From Promethearchaeota archaeon (GTDB lineage Archaea > Asgardarchaeota > Lokiarchaeia > Sigynarchaeales > SOKP01): a stretch of DNA of 55,430 nt. The DNA is taken from NCBI GenBank assembly GCA_019058515.1, contig JAHPYY010000097.1:1-55430 (forward strand), in the 5' to 3' direction. The notes beneath the pieces were generated by a model. That model ran no database searches. It had not been told where the DNA came from and worked only from the letters and a program-made list of their open reading frames with translations. Position numbers and translations under genes: made by a program. Positions 1 to 8,766 of this stretch are shown piece by piece; position 1 is the first letter of the stretch; every line of letters begins with the position of its first letter.

Positions 1-223
1 AAATAAATCGTTCTATATTCCATTTACCACCTTGTTCACTTGGGATGTGAATGATTTGATTAATACCTTTATTTTTTAATTCTGATTTTCGCTTATAATT
101 AAGAGCATTTAATAAATTCTCGTTTAGAAATATTATTTTCCCATCCTTATCGTGAATAAAGATAAACTCGGGAGAGAATTCAAGTAATAGATTAATTTCT
201 AAGCTATTTACAATATCCTTCAA
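1..223 (-). CDS. PAS-domain protein, N-terminal part (runs off left edge)
   Basis: The reading frame enters from an in-frame TGA at 233-235; the first usable start is a TTG at 223. The visible 74 codons read like the first half of a PAS domain: a short helix, then SPEFIFIHDKDGKIIFLNEN, then a helix with NALNYKRKSEL. This matches the 'I..D..G.I...N......GY....L' pattern of PAS sensors. The remainder, possibly a kinase, lies outside the window. It sits about 100 bases downstream of a seven-helix membrane protein on the same strand, so the two may form a split membrane sensor. The start codon is uncertain and the gene may be a broken piece of a longer one. Confidence 0.5.
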   Translation of the reverse strand, partial: MKDIVNSLEINLLLEFSPEFIFIHDKDGKIIFLNENLLNALNYKRKSELKNKGINQIIHIPSEQGGKWNIERFI

Positions 224-325
224 TATTTCGAATCAAAATGTATAATCTAGGTAATTTGGTAAAATTTTTCACATAAATAATTAATGTGTCTGAATTATTT
301 AAATGTAAATAATTTCAAGACTGTT

Positions 326-1072
326 TTATGGAATGTGTAAGTTAAGATACCCAAAATAAGAGAAAATAATTCCAAGAATAACAAAAAACCAGCTAGCGAA
401 GTAAAACAGTGTGTATCCACTATTTCCAAAATATATGAAAACACGATCAACAAAAATTAAAAGCAAAACTGAAGTATAACTAATAGACATCAACATGAGA
501 GACAGAAACGCTTTTCGGAACGAAGCATTTTCCGTTAGCTTATATGCTCTAAACGATTGAACAAAAAAGGGGATATATACAATCAACATATAAATAAAAA
601 CTATAAAAAATAAAATGACATCTAATAATACAAATTCTTTTTCAAAAATAAACAACGCAAAAACTAATTCAAATAAACCAATTATAACAATTAGAACTTC
701 CAGGTTACGCTTCCTTTCGACACTAAAAATCTTTTCCCTAAAAAAAAACGATAATAGAATTGCTACTACAATAAAGCAAAATGAAATCCTATAGTAGGAT
801 ATCCTAAGTAATATCCAAGAATCTAAAGTTCTTGGGTCAGGTGTGGTAGCTACGTTTAAATATGGTATTCTAAAAAAGAATGTTATCAACTTAGAAATCC
901 ATGAAAAAATAATAGATAGCATGTAATTCAGAAAAATAAAAAATAACAAGAGCGATAAGTTATTGCGTTTTTGGATATAATGTACACAACTAAGGCAAAC
1001 CATAATAAGAGCAATAACAATGACAATGCTCTCCCAAATAATACCCATAGCTACTAAAAAATAATAATCCAT
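326..1072 (-). CDS. multi-pass membrane protein, probable sensor module
   Basis: This 248-residue protein has about seven hydrophobic helices (near residues 8-28, 38-63, 88-110, 125-142, 148-170, 190-210 and 220-243) separated by short charged loops, and no soluble domain. No catalytic motif is visible. The layout resembles the 7TM input module found at the N-terminus of many archaeal histidine kinases. A PAS-encoding frame starts about 100 bases downstream on the same strand, which fits a sensor role, but this is inference from context. ATG start. Function otherwise unknown. Confidence 0.6.
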   Translation of the reverse strand: MDYYFLVAMGIIWESIVIVIALIMVCLSCVHYIQKRNNLSLLLFFIFLNYMLSIIFSWISKLITFFFRIPYLNVATTPDPRTLDSWILLRISYYRISFCFIVVAILLSFFFREKIFSVERKRNLEVLIVIIGLFELVFALFIFEKEFVLLDVILFFIVFIYMLIVYIPFFVQSFRAYKLTENASFRKAFLSLMLMSISYTSVLLLIFVDRVFIYFGNSGYTLFYFASWFFVILGIIFSYFGYLNLHIP

Positions 1073-1301
1073 AAATTAAGTCATAAATTCAAAGTATTTA
1101 TCATTTTTGATACAATCAATTATTATCGTCATATTATTTCCTATTAGAATATAACAACTATTAGATCCAAGTCGATATTTTTTGTAGATTAATGCGTTAT
1201 ATATTGATGTTTTGCAGAATTTCGCAAACAAAGAATTAGAATTATGATGATTTTAAAGTATAGATTATAAAAAATTTTATAAAAATGAACCCTAATAGTG
1301 A
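1073..1301. other. AT-rich intergenic stretch
   Basis: Very AT-rich spacer between a leftward membrane protein gene and a GTPase fragment. I see no open frame of note, no tRNA-like sequence and no clear repeat. Confidence 0.4.
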
Positions 1302-1484
1302 TTTATGGGTAATCACATTGATTTCATACTAAGAAAATAACACTGTAGAATTTGCAATGAAGAGCACGAAACAAAACACAATTTGTTTGATTTCATTGAA
1401 TGTTCCTCTAAAGCTGGAGAAAACATAGAATCCGTTTTCAGTTTAATTGCCCGAAAGATGATGGCTTTATCGGGATTAATTTGA
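1302..1484 (+). pseudogene. C-terminal remnant of a Ras/Rab-like small GTPase
   Basis: One frame carries GNHIDF (compare the G4 motif GNKIDL), then an in-frame TAA (about 1338-1340), then FIECSSKAGENIESVFSLIA, which is a good match to the G5 region and last helix of Ras/Rab GTPases. The living Ras-like protein at 16647-17222 has CSSKTGENVNEVFKFI at the same place. No P-loop or switch region is found upstream, so only the 3' third survives. It precedes a receiver-domain gene. The family assignment is fairly sure; whether the fragment is expressed is unknown. Confidence 0.6.
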
Positions 1485-1602
1485 AGGTGTTAAATTTAAG
1501 CCATTACAAACATCAATTAGGTAATGATCGTTATATACCCATAATCAGTAATAACTATACACAGCAAAAAATTTAATAAGAATTATAACTACAATCTCTG
1601 AA

Positions 1603-1980
1603 ATGCCTAAAAAAGTTTATATTGTTGAAGATTTTCCTCAAAATCTAAAACTTTTCGAAGCCGTCTTTAATAAAATAGCTGATGTTGAGATTTTTACAGA
1701 AACTGATGGGTTAAGAGGGCTAAATCTAATTGAATCTGGCTCCCCGGATTTAATAATCCTGGATTACGATCTTCCAAGAATTAATGGATTAGAAATCTGC
1801 AGAAAGCTAAGGAAAAACAAGAAGTTTAGCGATATCAAGATTATTGCTGTTTCATCGTCTCCGCTTGAAGATGATACTCAAAGAAAAAGAGTATTCGAAA
1901 AAGCGGGTTTTGATTTCGTTTTAACAAAACCCTTAGATGTTAAGGAATTTAAGATTTTAATAAAAAAATTAATTTCATGA
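1603..1980 (+). CDS. stand-alone CheY/DivK-like response regulator receiver
   Basis: This 125-residue protein is a single receiver domain with no output domain. The acidic pair E9-D10, the phospho-acceptor D54 (in LIILDYDLP), S84 and the conserved K109 (LTKP) are all present, so it should accept phosphate from a histidine kinase. It is clearly paralogous to the receiver at 15940-16308 (same length, shared KVYIVED and PDLIILD blocks). Single-domain receivers usually shuttle phosphate or signal by protein contact. The PAS kinases at 6955-12374 are the nearest candidate partners, which is inferred from location only. Confidence 0.9.
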   Translation: MPKKVYIVEDFPQNLKLFEAVFNKIADVEIFTETDGLRGLNLIESGSPDLIILDYDLPRINGLEICRKLRKNKKFSDIKIIAVSSSPLEDDTQRKRVFEKAGFDFVLTKPLDVKEFKILIKKLIS

Positions 1981-2103
1981 CAGAAACAATTTAATCTGAA
2001 CCGCTTATTCGTAAAATTCCTTTCCAAGGGCATCATCACCTAGTATTATGCATAAATCTGCTATTTTCTCGAAGTATTCTGGTACTAGATCCAAAATCCC
2101 GTT

Positions 2104-2990
2104 TTATAGTGCCCTCTGAGCGTTCTCTATCGGTTCATCGCGCTCAAATAGGGATTTTAATAAAGGAGAGAGCTCAGTACTCATCTCCAAAATATCTGCA
2201 ATTATTTGTATCATTTTTTCACGATTTTTTGGATCTACTGTACTCATTGAGTAGGTTTTTAATCCCATAATTCTTTCAATCTCCTCTATTGGTAACGCAT
2301 TGGGCAAATCCTATTTGTATCCAATGACAGCGGCGTAGGAATATGATGCTTCCTCTTTTATAGGCTCTAGGAGAAATTTACTCTTTTCCATATTTTCAGT
2401 AGTAGAATCAGAAATCAATAGAACTGCATCGCTTTCCTTTATAAACTTGTTCCAGAGAAAACTAAATTCTTCTTGACCAGCAAAATCCCATAAATTAAAT
2501 TCAAGTTTACCTATTTTAATCGTTGCTATATCACCTGTGATCGTTGGAATATGTTCAGCGGGAATGTCTTCTGCCTTTATTAATTTGGTTATTGTTGTTT
2601 TGCCAACGCCAGAAAATCCTACGATCGAAATCTTAGGTTTAAGATTTCTGTGAATCCCATCGATTAAGGGATCAAGAATTTCGAAGAAAGAAGCATTAAC
2701 AGAATTTTTTATCGTCTCGCCAAATAGATCTAAAAAATTCTAATTTAAGCTTAAATAATTGGGCTTTTATCCTATTTCTATCGTCAGATAATGCCGTAAT
2801 TAAAGTAAATAATAGTCCATTATCCACATCGGGAATAGATGTACTTTTATATTTAAAGTAAGTATACGATATAACGTCGTCTTTACCCTCTATCAGTAAA
2901 CTGCGTTCAAGTTCAGGTAAAACTATTGAAAAAAAATGTCTTATCTATCGAGTTTCCATAATTTCGGGAATAAATTACTTCGCTACCCAT
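2104..2990 (-). pseudogene. longin/roadblock-like domain + Arf-like GTPase, broken
   Basis: Read from 2990 leftward, three pieces join into one protein. An N-terminal piece starts MGSEVIYSRNYGNS; a second frame follows after a T8 run (about 2932) and reads PELERSLLIEGKDDVISYTY; after a T6 run (about 2728) the frame shifts again into a GTPase with P-loop GFSGVGKT, G3 WDFAGQEEF and GYK-stop-DLPNALP. The last resembles the Arf family NKQDLPNA, with a TAG where CAG (Gln) is expected. The 67 codons after the stop complete the fold. Two frameshifts plus one nonsense codon argue for a dead gene, although the two homopolymer shifts alone could be sequencing errors. Confidence 0.75.
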
Positions 2991-3060
2991 AGATATAAAT
3001 GCTTGTCTTAACAATTTATTTTACATCTCCAAGAAGCTGAATTGTATAAAATTGATAACA

Positions 3061-3987
3061 TTATTTATTCGAATTGTAGTAATTTTCAAATTCTGCAATG
3101 ATTTCAGAGTTCAATCTTTCTAATTTTTCTTTTTGACCTACTTCGCTTATACAAATTAAATCTTTTAGATTTATATTTAAATTTCCTAATGTTTCGAAAG
3201 TTACGCTAAAGATTCTAGGTCCAACATCTATAGGTACTATTTGTTTGTACTTTTTAAAAAGGTCTGGGGAGTATTTTAATACTTCATAAAGCTTTTTATG
3301 TATATTAAAAACCACTCTCATATCAAAATCTGTAGTTGTTGACTGTACTATTACGCTATCATTTTGACTTACTATAAGACACATGGTCGTTGAATAGTTA
3401 TCAAGTCTTTTGTCAAGAATCTTCTTCAAATTGGATGTTTCAGAGGATAAATTGCTTAAAATCTCGTTAAACGCATTATAAGTGGTAAATATAAATTCGG
3501 GGTGAAGACTGGTAAAAAAAACAGGAAATTCCTCTGGGAGTTCTCCCAATACATTCAAATTGTTAATTAATATGCGGTTCTTTTCTTTTATTTTTTGACT
3601 AATTAAATCAATCTTATGGAGAAATAATATTAGTCGTGATTTTATTTCTATGTTTATTAATAAATTGTAAATTGCGATAATTTCGTCGATAATCTCTTGA
3701 TAATTACTAACCCACGAGGAATAGTCCACCACATAAATCAGTGCGTCTGATTTTTCAAATATGAATAGTAACTCAGTCTTATCTTCCAATAAGAACGGTA
3801 ATTCTTGTCCCGATGTATCAAATAGGTTTAAATTGAGATCAATCCATTTATAGATAAAAGTATGAATACCTCTCGTAGGAGCAAGAGGATGAAGGATTAA
3901 CGATAAAGGATCGGTACCATCGAATATAACTCGTTTAATAGTAGTTTTTCCCACTCCTGCTCGACCAATCAATACTATTTTTTTCAT
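3061..3987 (-). CDS. Rag/Gtr-like GTPase with C-terminal roadblock-like domain
   Basis: At 308 residues this matches the size of eukaryotic RagA/Gtr1. The GTPase domain shows P-loop GRAGVGKT (8-15), a switch I threonine in PTRG (37-40), G3 DTSGQE (57-62) and G4 HKID (124-127); His in place of Asn in G4 is a hallmark of the Rag/Gtr family. Residues about 190-308 look like a roadblock/longin-type domain (TTMCLIVSQNDSVIVQSTT). It is a paralogue of the 433-residue protein at 14494-15795 but lacks that protein's N-terminal longin domain. Rag proteins act as dimers on membranes in nutrient signalling; whether that holds here is inference. Confidence 0.85.
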   Translation of the reverse strand: MKKIVLIGRAGVGKTTIKRVIFDGTDPLSLILHPLAPTRGIHTFIYKWIDLNLNLFDTSGQELPFLLEDKTELLFIFEKSDALIYVVDYSSWVSNYQEIIDEIIAIYNLLINIEIKSRLILFLHKIDLISQKIKEKNRILINNLNVLGELPEEFPVFFTSLHPEFIFTTYNAFNEILSNLSSETSNLKKILDKRLDNYSTTMCLIVSQNDSVIVQSTTTDFDMRVVFNIHKKLYEVLKYSPDLFKKYKQIVPIDVGPRIFSVTFETLGNLNINLKDLICISEVGQKEKLERLNSEIIAEFENYYNSNK

Positions 3988-4313
3988 ATTTTTAAAAACC
4001 TGAACGAAAATTTCACTAGAAATAATAATGTACTATTTTCTACTCTTGTCTTCAAAAATTATATAACCAAAATAATTTAAATTTTTAGATATTTGTCTTT
4101 TACTCAAAAAATTCTAGCCCCAATAATTCGTTAGTTTTTTCGAAATCCATTATTAATGAATTTGAATAAATCAATTAGAAAGTTGAAACACGCCGTATCT
4201 ATCGAGGGATCTCCAAATTCGAATTTGAATTTAAAAAATTGCAACATCAATAGATTTAAATATAATTTGTAGCATAATAGGTTTGAACTAAATAAACTAA
4301 AATTCAACAAAAT
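3988..4313. promoter_or_regulatory. divergent intergenic region with promoter-like AT elements
   Basis: The Rag-like gene leaves to the left and the Arf-like gene to the right. An A/T-rich TATA-like tract (TTTAAATATAATTT, about 4254-4267) lies some 45 bases before the rightward ATG. A 38-codon minus-strand frame (4131-4247) is too short and unsupported to call. Confidence 0.35.
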
Positions 4314-5864
4314 ATGTCCGAATCTGCAAAATCCATAATTAAATACTTCTGTGACAGATTTCTTCAGTTAGAATATTATCCTGCAAGTATAAGTTCCATC
4401 TTAGACTTACCAATTGAAAAATTGAGGAATTTTAACGACAAAATCGTAAGGGAGTTAAATAATCTAAAGATAAACGCGATAAGAGATATAATTAACTTAC
4501 CGTATGAAGATAGCGAAAAATTATCAAAAAAGAAAGGGTTCGAGCCATACATCATTCAAAACGCTATTATAGCTGCAACGCTTATTTCTAACGCATGGAC
4601 GAAACGATCGGAGTATTTAAAGAAAGTTCAAACAAAATTGGTCGTTGCGGGTCTTGATTTCGCGGGGAAAACTTCGCTCATTAATAGGTTATTCAATAAT
4701 TATAATTACTTAGATATGGTTAACCTAGAGCCCACCATTGGTTGTAATACTGAAGAATATCAATCAGATTGGTTGAAAGTAGTAATTTGGGATCTTGGAG
4801 GTCAAAAATCTAACATTGAAGAATACCTTCAAGAACCGGAAAAGTACTTTGTTCACATAGATATCCTTATTTTCGTGATTGACGCTCAAGATGATGTGAG
4901 GTACGAGCAAGCAACAAATTACTTAAGTGACATCATAGATATATTAGGTTACTTGAAAGAATCTCCATTTTTTATAATTTTAATGAATAAAGTTGACTCA
5001 GATGTGGTTGATGACCCAGATTTTCAAATTAAATTAGAATATATAACTGAAAAAGTTACAGAAATCTTTATTGCATTAGATAAGAACTGGAATTTTGAGA
5101 TTATACCAACTAGCCTCTACAGTTTATATGCAAATGAGCCAGAAATTGTCAGGAGCATAAAAGATATTTTTATTGCTAGAGAACCAGAAAAGAAGATAGT
5201 ATCAACTGATGATGGAGGGGTTGGTATGAGTTCAGAAATCGAATCAAAACTACAAAATATATTAGATTTAAATTTTCGGATACTAGATAAGATTGCTTCG
5301 GAATTCTCTGAGATAAAGAGGACATTGTACCAAATAATACCTCATGAATTATCAAAATCATTGATATCGGTCCCGTTCGAGAAGGTCCCATTAGAATACA
5401 TTTCTAAAGCTAATGAGAATGCTCAAAAGTCAAAAATTAGAGAAATTGATGGAAAAAACGAGAAAAAAAAGAAAAAAAAAACACAGCAGAGAAAAAAGAA
5501 ATCCGCCAAGAAATTGACGGGTCCTCCCAAACGCTTGAAAATCTCACCTCAAACTAAGGAACACTTGCTTTCTATTGAAGAAATGGAAAAGATAAGCGAT
5601 AATCACATTAGTTCCACTAAAGAAAGCCTCACATCTCCATCTAATTTACCTCCCGTTATAAAATCAAGTATAGATTTAAATGTTCCAGACTCAACTAATG
5701 CGAAGAACCCCAATATGACGCCACTTAAATCCCCCCATTTACATCCTCCTCCACCTCCTCAAACAACAAAAGTTCCACCCAATCCTGTAAACCTTAGAAG
5801 AGAAATTATTTCTGAGTTAAAGGATATCTTCGTTAGAAAAGGAATCGTAAGTAAACGCGATTAG
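4314..5864 (+). CDS. Arf-like GTPase with N-terminal helical domain and Lys/Pro-rich tail
   Basis: A 516-residue protein in three parts. Residues 1-100 are helical (possible SAM/HhH-type). Residues about 105-290 form an Arf-family GTPase: GLDFAGKTS (113-121), WDLGGQ (159-164, the Arf/Galpha-type G3 with Gln retained) and NKVD (225-228). Residues about 310-355 form an amphipathic helix and the rest is low complexity: a lysine block near 383-400 and a proline-rich stretch with five consecutive prolines (478-482), ending in a short helix. There is no N-terminal Gly2 for myristoylation. The basic tract could bind membrane or nucleic acid and the polyproline could bind profilin-like proteins; both are inference. 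Confidence 0.8.
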   Translation: MSESAKSIIKYFCDRFLQLEYYPASISSILDLPIEKLRNFNDKIVRELNNLKINAIRDIINLPYEDSEKLSKKKGFEPYIIQNAIIAATLISNAWTKRSEYLKKVQTKLVVAGLDFAGKTSLINRLFNNYNYLDMVNLEPTIGCNTEEYQSDWLKVVIWDLGGQKSNIEEYLQEPEKYFVHIDILIFVIDAQDDVRYEQATNYLSDIIDILGYLKESPFFIILMNKVDSDVVDDPDFQIKLEYITEKVTEIFIALDKNWNFEIIPTSLYSLYANEPEIVRSIKDIFIAREPEKKIVSTDDGGVGMSSEIESKLQNILDLNFRILDKIASEFSEIKRTLYQIIPHELSKSLISVPFEKVPLEYISKANENAQKSKIREIDGKNEKKKKKKTQQRKKKSAKKLTGPPKRLKISPQTKEHLLSIEEMEKISDNHISSTKESLTSPSNLPPVIKSSIDLNVPDSTNAKNPNMTPLKSPHLHPPPPPQTTKVPPNPVNLRREIISELKDIFVRKGIVSKRD

Positions 5865-6222
5865 ACTCTTTAAAATTAGATAGCTATAGTTCAACTAAGA
5901 AGTGTTATACATTAAGAGTTTAGGTTTATTGCCCTATTAGTCATATTATTTGACTAAAAGTTAATTTGAAGTTATTCGTTGCACATGAAAATGTAAAATA
6001 GGGGTAGAGATTCAAAATTTAATTATTAAGATTTAAGAGTCTAATTTCTATTTTAGTAGCACTTTTCAAAAGGATAATTAGTCCGAAAATCATGGGAACT
6101 TCACGTATTTTAAGCAAATTACTTTAAAAGCAAACATATATATACATAGAATTTTACTTTTCTGTAAAGGGTTAACGATTTTTTGATATAAGAACGCTAA
6201 CTAACTAAATATCAATAGTCTC
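5865..6222. promoter_or_regulatory. intergenic region before the kinase operon
   Basis: 358 bases without a convincing gene. A TATA-like element (CATATATATACATAG, about 6134-6148) lies some 75 bases before the start of the longin-type gene and probably drives the 6223-12374 unit. Confidence 0.4.
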
Positions 6223-6864
6223 ATGTTGGAGTCATATTTATTATTTAAAAAGGATCTAGATCAGTATCCTTTTATATTAATTGTTGGGAAGTACGATCAT
6301 ATATTAGGACCAAGAGCATTAGCATCTTCTGTTGATCTTAACGACGAAAGTTTTGTTAGAAACCTACTAAGAGACGCTCTAAACACTAAAAATAAGTACG
6401 TGATTTTAGATTTTAATCGCTTTTATTCTCAAGTTTGCAAAATCGAAATTGAAGACAAAACAGCGCGCGGGGGAAAACAATTATACTCTTTAATATTGCT
6501 ACGGGATGTCGTACATCCTTTAATTCCAATAATCCATTTTAAGCGAATTGAGATGATGTTTCACGAAATTGGGAGAGAAAAAATATTGCAAGATGATGTA
6601 AATTCTTTTAAAACCTTTTTTGATAAAATTAGCGCTATATATATGAAAAAGGACGAAATACTACCTTTGGAGTCGGTAAATCTCCAAATAAGAAGTGGAA
6701 TTAATACCATACAGGGATTCTGTGGACTTATTTTAGAAGAGAAGAAGAAGTACGGAAAGATAAAAGAATCGAACATGGTATCTTACATTGAAATGATGTT
6801 AGATTCATGCAACGATATAATTGAGGCCATTAAAAGCGGATATTTTGGTTCAATTGTAAAATAA
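6223..6864 (+). CDS. longin-like protein with degenerate histidine-kinase DHp hairpin
   Basis: 213 residues. The N-terminal half (about 15-120) has the longin/roadblock-type look: FILIVGKYDHILGPRAL, then strands and helices ending near residue 115. The C-terminal part (about 150-205) aligns without gaps to the HisKA dimerisation hairpin of the next gene: LQIRSGINTIQGF here against HELRTPLNAILGF there, followed by a second helix of the same length. The phospho-accepting His is replaced by Leu154, and no ATPase domain follows. It is the first gene of a same-strand run with PAS kinases (90-base gap). A likely role is an adaptor that hetero-dimerises with the kinases or docks longin/GTPase partners; this is inference. 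Confidence 0.7.
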   Translation: MLESYLLFKKDLDQYPFILIVGKYDHILGPRALASSVDLNDESFVRNLLRDALNTKNKYVILDFNRFYSQVCKIEIEDKTARGGKQLYSLILLRDVVHPLIPIIHFKRIEMMFHEIGREKILQDDVNSFKTFFDKISAIYMKKDEILPLESVNLQIRSGINTIQGFCGLILEEKKKYGKIKESNMVSYIEMMLDSCNDIIEAIKSGYFGSIVK

Positions 6865-6954
6865 CATCATAAAAAATTTAGATAAAACGGAAAGAACTAT
6901 TTAGAAGTAGTTAAAATAAGCATATTATGCAGGGAGGGCAAAAAAAACAAAAAA

Positions 6955-8754
6955 ATGAATCCAGACAGTATCCTTATCGTAGAAAAAAATGGAACAATTC
7001 GTTTTGTAAATCCTGCAACAGAAAGATTATTTGGCTTGGATAGGAAACAATTGCTTGGAAAGCAATTTAAATACTCAATACCCAAAGAAAATGTTACTAC
7101 TAAAGTTGATATTGTAAAAGAGGGGGGAAAAGTATTAACTGCCCAGATGCAGGTTGAAGAAACACAATGGGAAAATGATCCTGCATACCTTTTAACATTA
7201 CGGGATATCTCTCAAAGCAAACAGTTTGAGAAATGGTTGATGGAATCTGATACTAACTATCGCTATTTATTTGAGAATTCTCTTTATCCTATAATCATCA
7301 TGACCAGTAATGGAATAATATTAGATTGTAATTCAAGCTTTATAAGTTCACTCGGTTTTAAAAAGGAGGAGATGATTAATCAGAAATTCCAGGACTCATT
7401 ACCTATTAATAAAGAGGATATTCCACTATTTATTAAAAAGTGTAATAGCTTACTCAAAAATGAGATCTCCGAACCGCTGACAATTAAAATTCGTAATAAA
7501 AGAGGTCAATTACTGTGGTTTAATTTATACTTATCTCTAATAGGATTTAATGGGGAGGTTTTAATTCACATTTTAATGCAAGATTGCACGCAGTTTAAAC
7601 ATTCAGAACAAAGAGTTAAAGAATTATCTCAAACGCTTCACGAAATGAACGCTTTGATAGAACACGCTCCTCTTGCGATATTTTTACTACATCAAAGCGG
7701 AAAGGTTTTGAGAGCAAATGAGGCAGCAGAAATACTTTTTGGATACCCAATCGAAGAATTATTGAATTTTAAAGTAGAAGAATTATTTGATGATAGCAGC
7801 ATACTTCTACTAAAAAGGCACTATCAGAGTGATATTTACAACTTACTTTTTCCAAACACTGTGGAAGTTATTGCAAAATCAAAAACCAACGAAGTAATTA
7901 ATGTAGAAATAACCTCAGCTGTTTTAAAAATTAGCAATAACATAGTAATCCAGTCGTTTATCTCAAATATAACTGAAAGGAAAAATTTTGAACTCAAACG
8001 ACAATTGCTCTTAGATCAATTAATGACTTCTTTAGAATTTAAAACAAAATTCCTGGCTACAATGTCGCACGAATTAAGAACCCCATTAAATGCTATTCTT
8101 GGCTTCTCTCAACTTTTAGTTGATGATTCTTATGGAAAATTAAACGATGAACAAAAGGATTTTATCGAGGATATAACTTCAGCTGGAACTCATTTATTAT
8201 CGCTAATTAACTCAATATTAGATATATCGAAAATAGAGGCAGGAAAATTCGAATTAAACCTTGAAAAAGTTGATGTTAGAGAAATTTTCAAAGAAATTAA
8301 TACTATTGTTCTACCCCTCTATTCAAAAAAAGGTTTAAGGTTTAATTTCGAATGTATCTCAAGCGGAAATGAAATGATTGTGGATCATGTACGCTTAAAA
8401 CAAATCATATTTAACTTAGTAAGTAATGCCATCAAGTTTACCGAAAAAGGAGAGATATCACTTAAAGGAATTGAAAAGGAACAAGAGTGGGAATTTCAGG
8501 TAAATGATACGGGAATCGGCATTAATGAACAAGATTACGATACTATATTTAAAGAGTTTGGTAGAATTGAGAACGAGATAACTAGAGACATACCGGGTAC
8601 TGGATTAGGTTTGGCTCTTACGAAGAGATTGGTTAATCTGCATGGAGGAAAAATTTGGTTTGAGAGTGAGTTTGGTAAGGGTACGATATTTTATTTTAGA
8701 ATTCCTAAAAATTCCTCCGTATCCAAAATCAACTCTAAGCAAGAGACTAATTAG
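6955..8754 (+). CDS. PAS-PAS-PAS sensor histidine kinase, soluble
   Basis: 599 residues with no membrane segment. There are three PAS domains (about 3-95, 98-215, 228-345), then a HisKA hairpin with FLATMSHELRTPLNAI (H372 is the phospho-site), then a HATPase_c domain with N-box (N487/N491), DTGIG (518-522) and GTGLGLAL (548-555). All catalytic motifs are intact. It should sense a cytoplasmic signal and phosphorylate a receiver; the two stand-alone receivers at 1603 and 15940 are candidates. The ATG at 6955 is the only in-frame start near the PAS fold; a purine-rich AGGGAGGG lies rather far upstream (6931-6938). The next gene starts 12 bases after its stop. Confidence 0.92.
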   Translation: MNPDSILIVEKNGTIRFVNPATERLFGLDRKQLLGKQFKYSIPKENVTTKVDIVKEGGKVLTAQMQVEETQWENDPAYLLTLRDISQSKQFEKWLMESDTNYRYLFENSLYPIIIMTSNGIILDCNSSFISSLGFKKEEMINQKFQDSLPINKEDIPLFIKKCNSLLKNEISEPLTIKIRNKRGQLLWFNLYLSLIGFNGEVLIHILMQDCTQFKHSEQRVKELSQTLHEMNALIEHAPLAIFLLHQSGKVLRANEAAEILFGYPIEELLNFKVEELFDDSSILLLKRHYQSDIYNLLFPNTVEVIAKSKTNEVINVEITSAVLKISNNIVIQSFISNITERKNFELKRQLLLDQLMTSLEFKTKFLATMSHELRTPLNAILGFSQLLVDDSYGKLNDEQKDFIEDITSAGTHLLSLINSILDISKIEAGKFELNLEKVDVREIFKEINTIVLPLYSKKGLRFNFECISSGNEMIVDHVRLKQIIFNLVSNAIKFTEKGEISLKGIEKEQEWEFQVNDTGIGINEQDYDTIFKEFGRIENEITRDIPGTGLGLALTKRLVNLHGGKIWFESEFGKGTIFYFRIPKNSSVSKINSKQETN

Positions 8755-8766
8755 AGGGATATCCAT

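Noticed and set aside
2307..2309. In-frame TAG in the Arf-like gene as a pyrrolysine codon
   Set aside because: Two frameshifts in the same gene point to decay, and the expected residue is Gln, one base away from TAG. Pyrrolysine machinery cannot be seen in this window.
4131..4247. 38-codon minus-strand frame (FKFEFGDPSIDTACFNF)
   Set aside because: It looks somewhat protein-like but is short, lies in a promoter region and has no recognised family.
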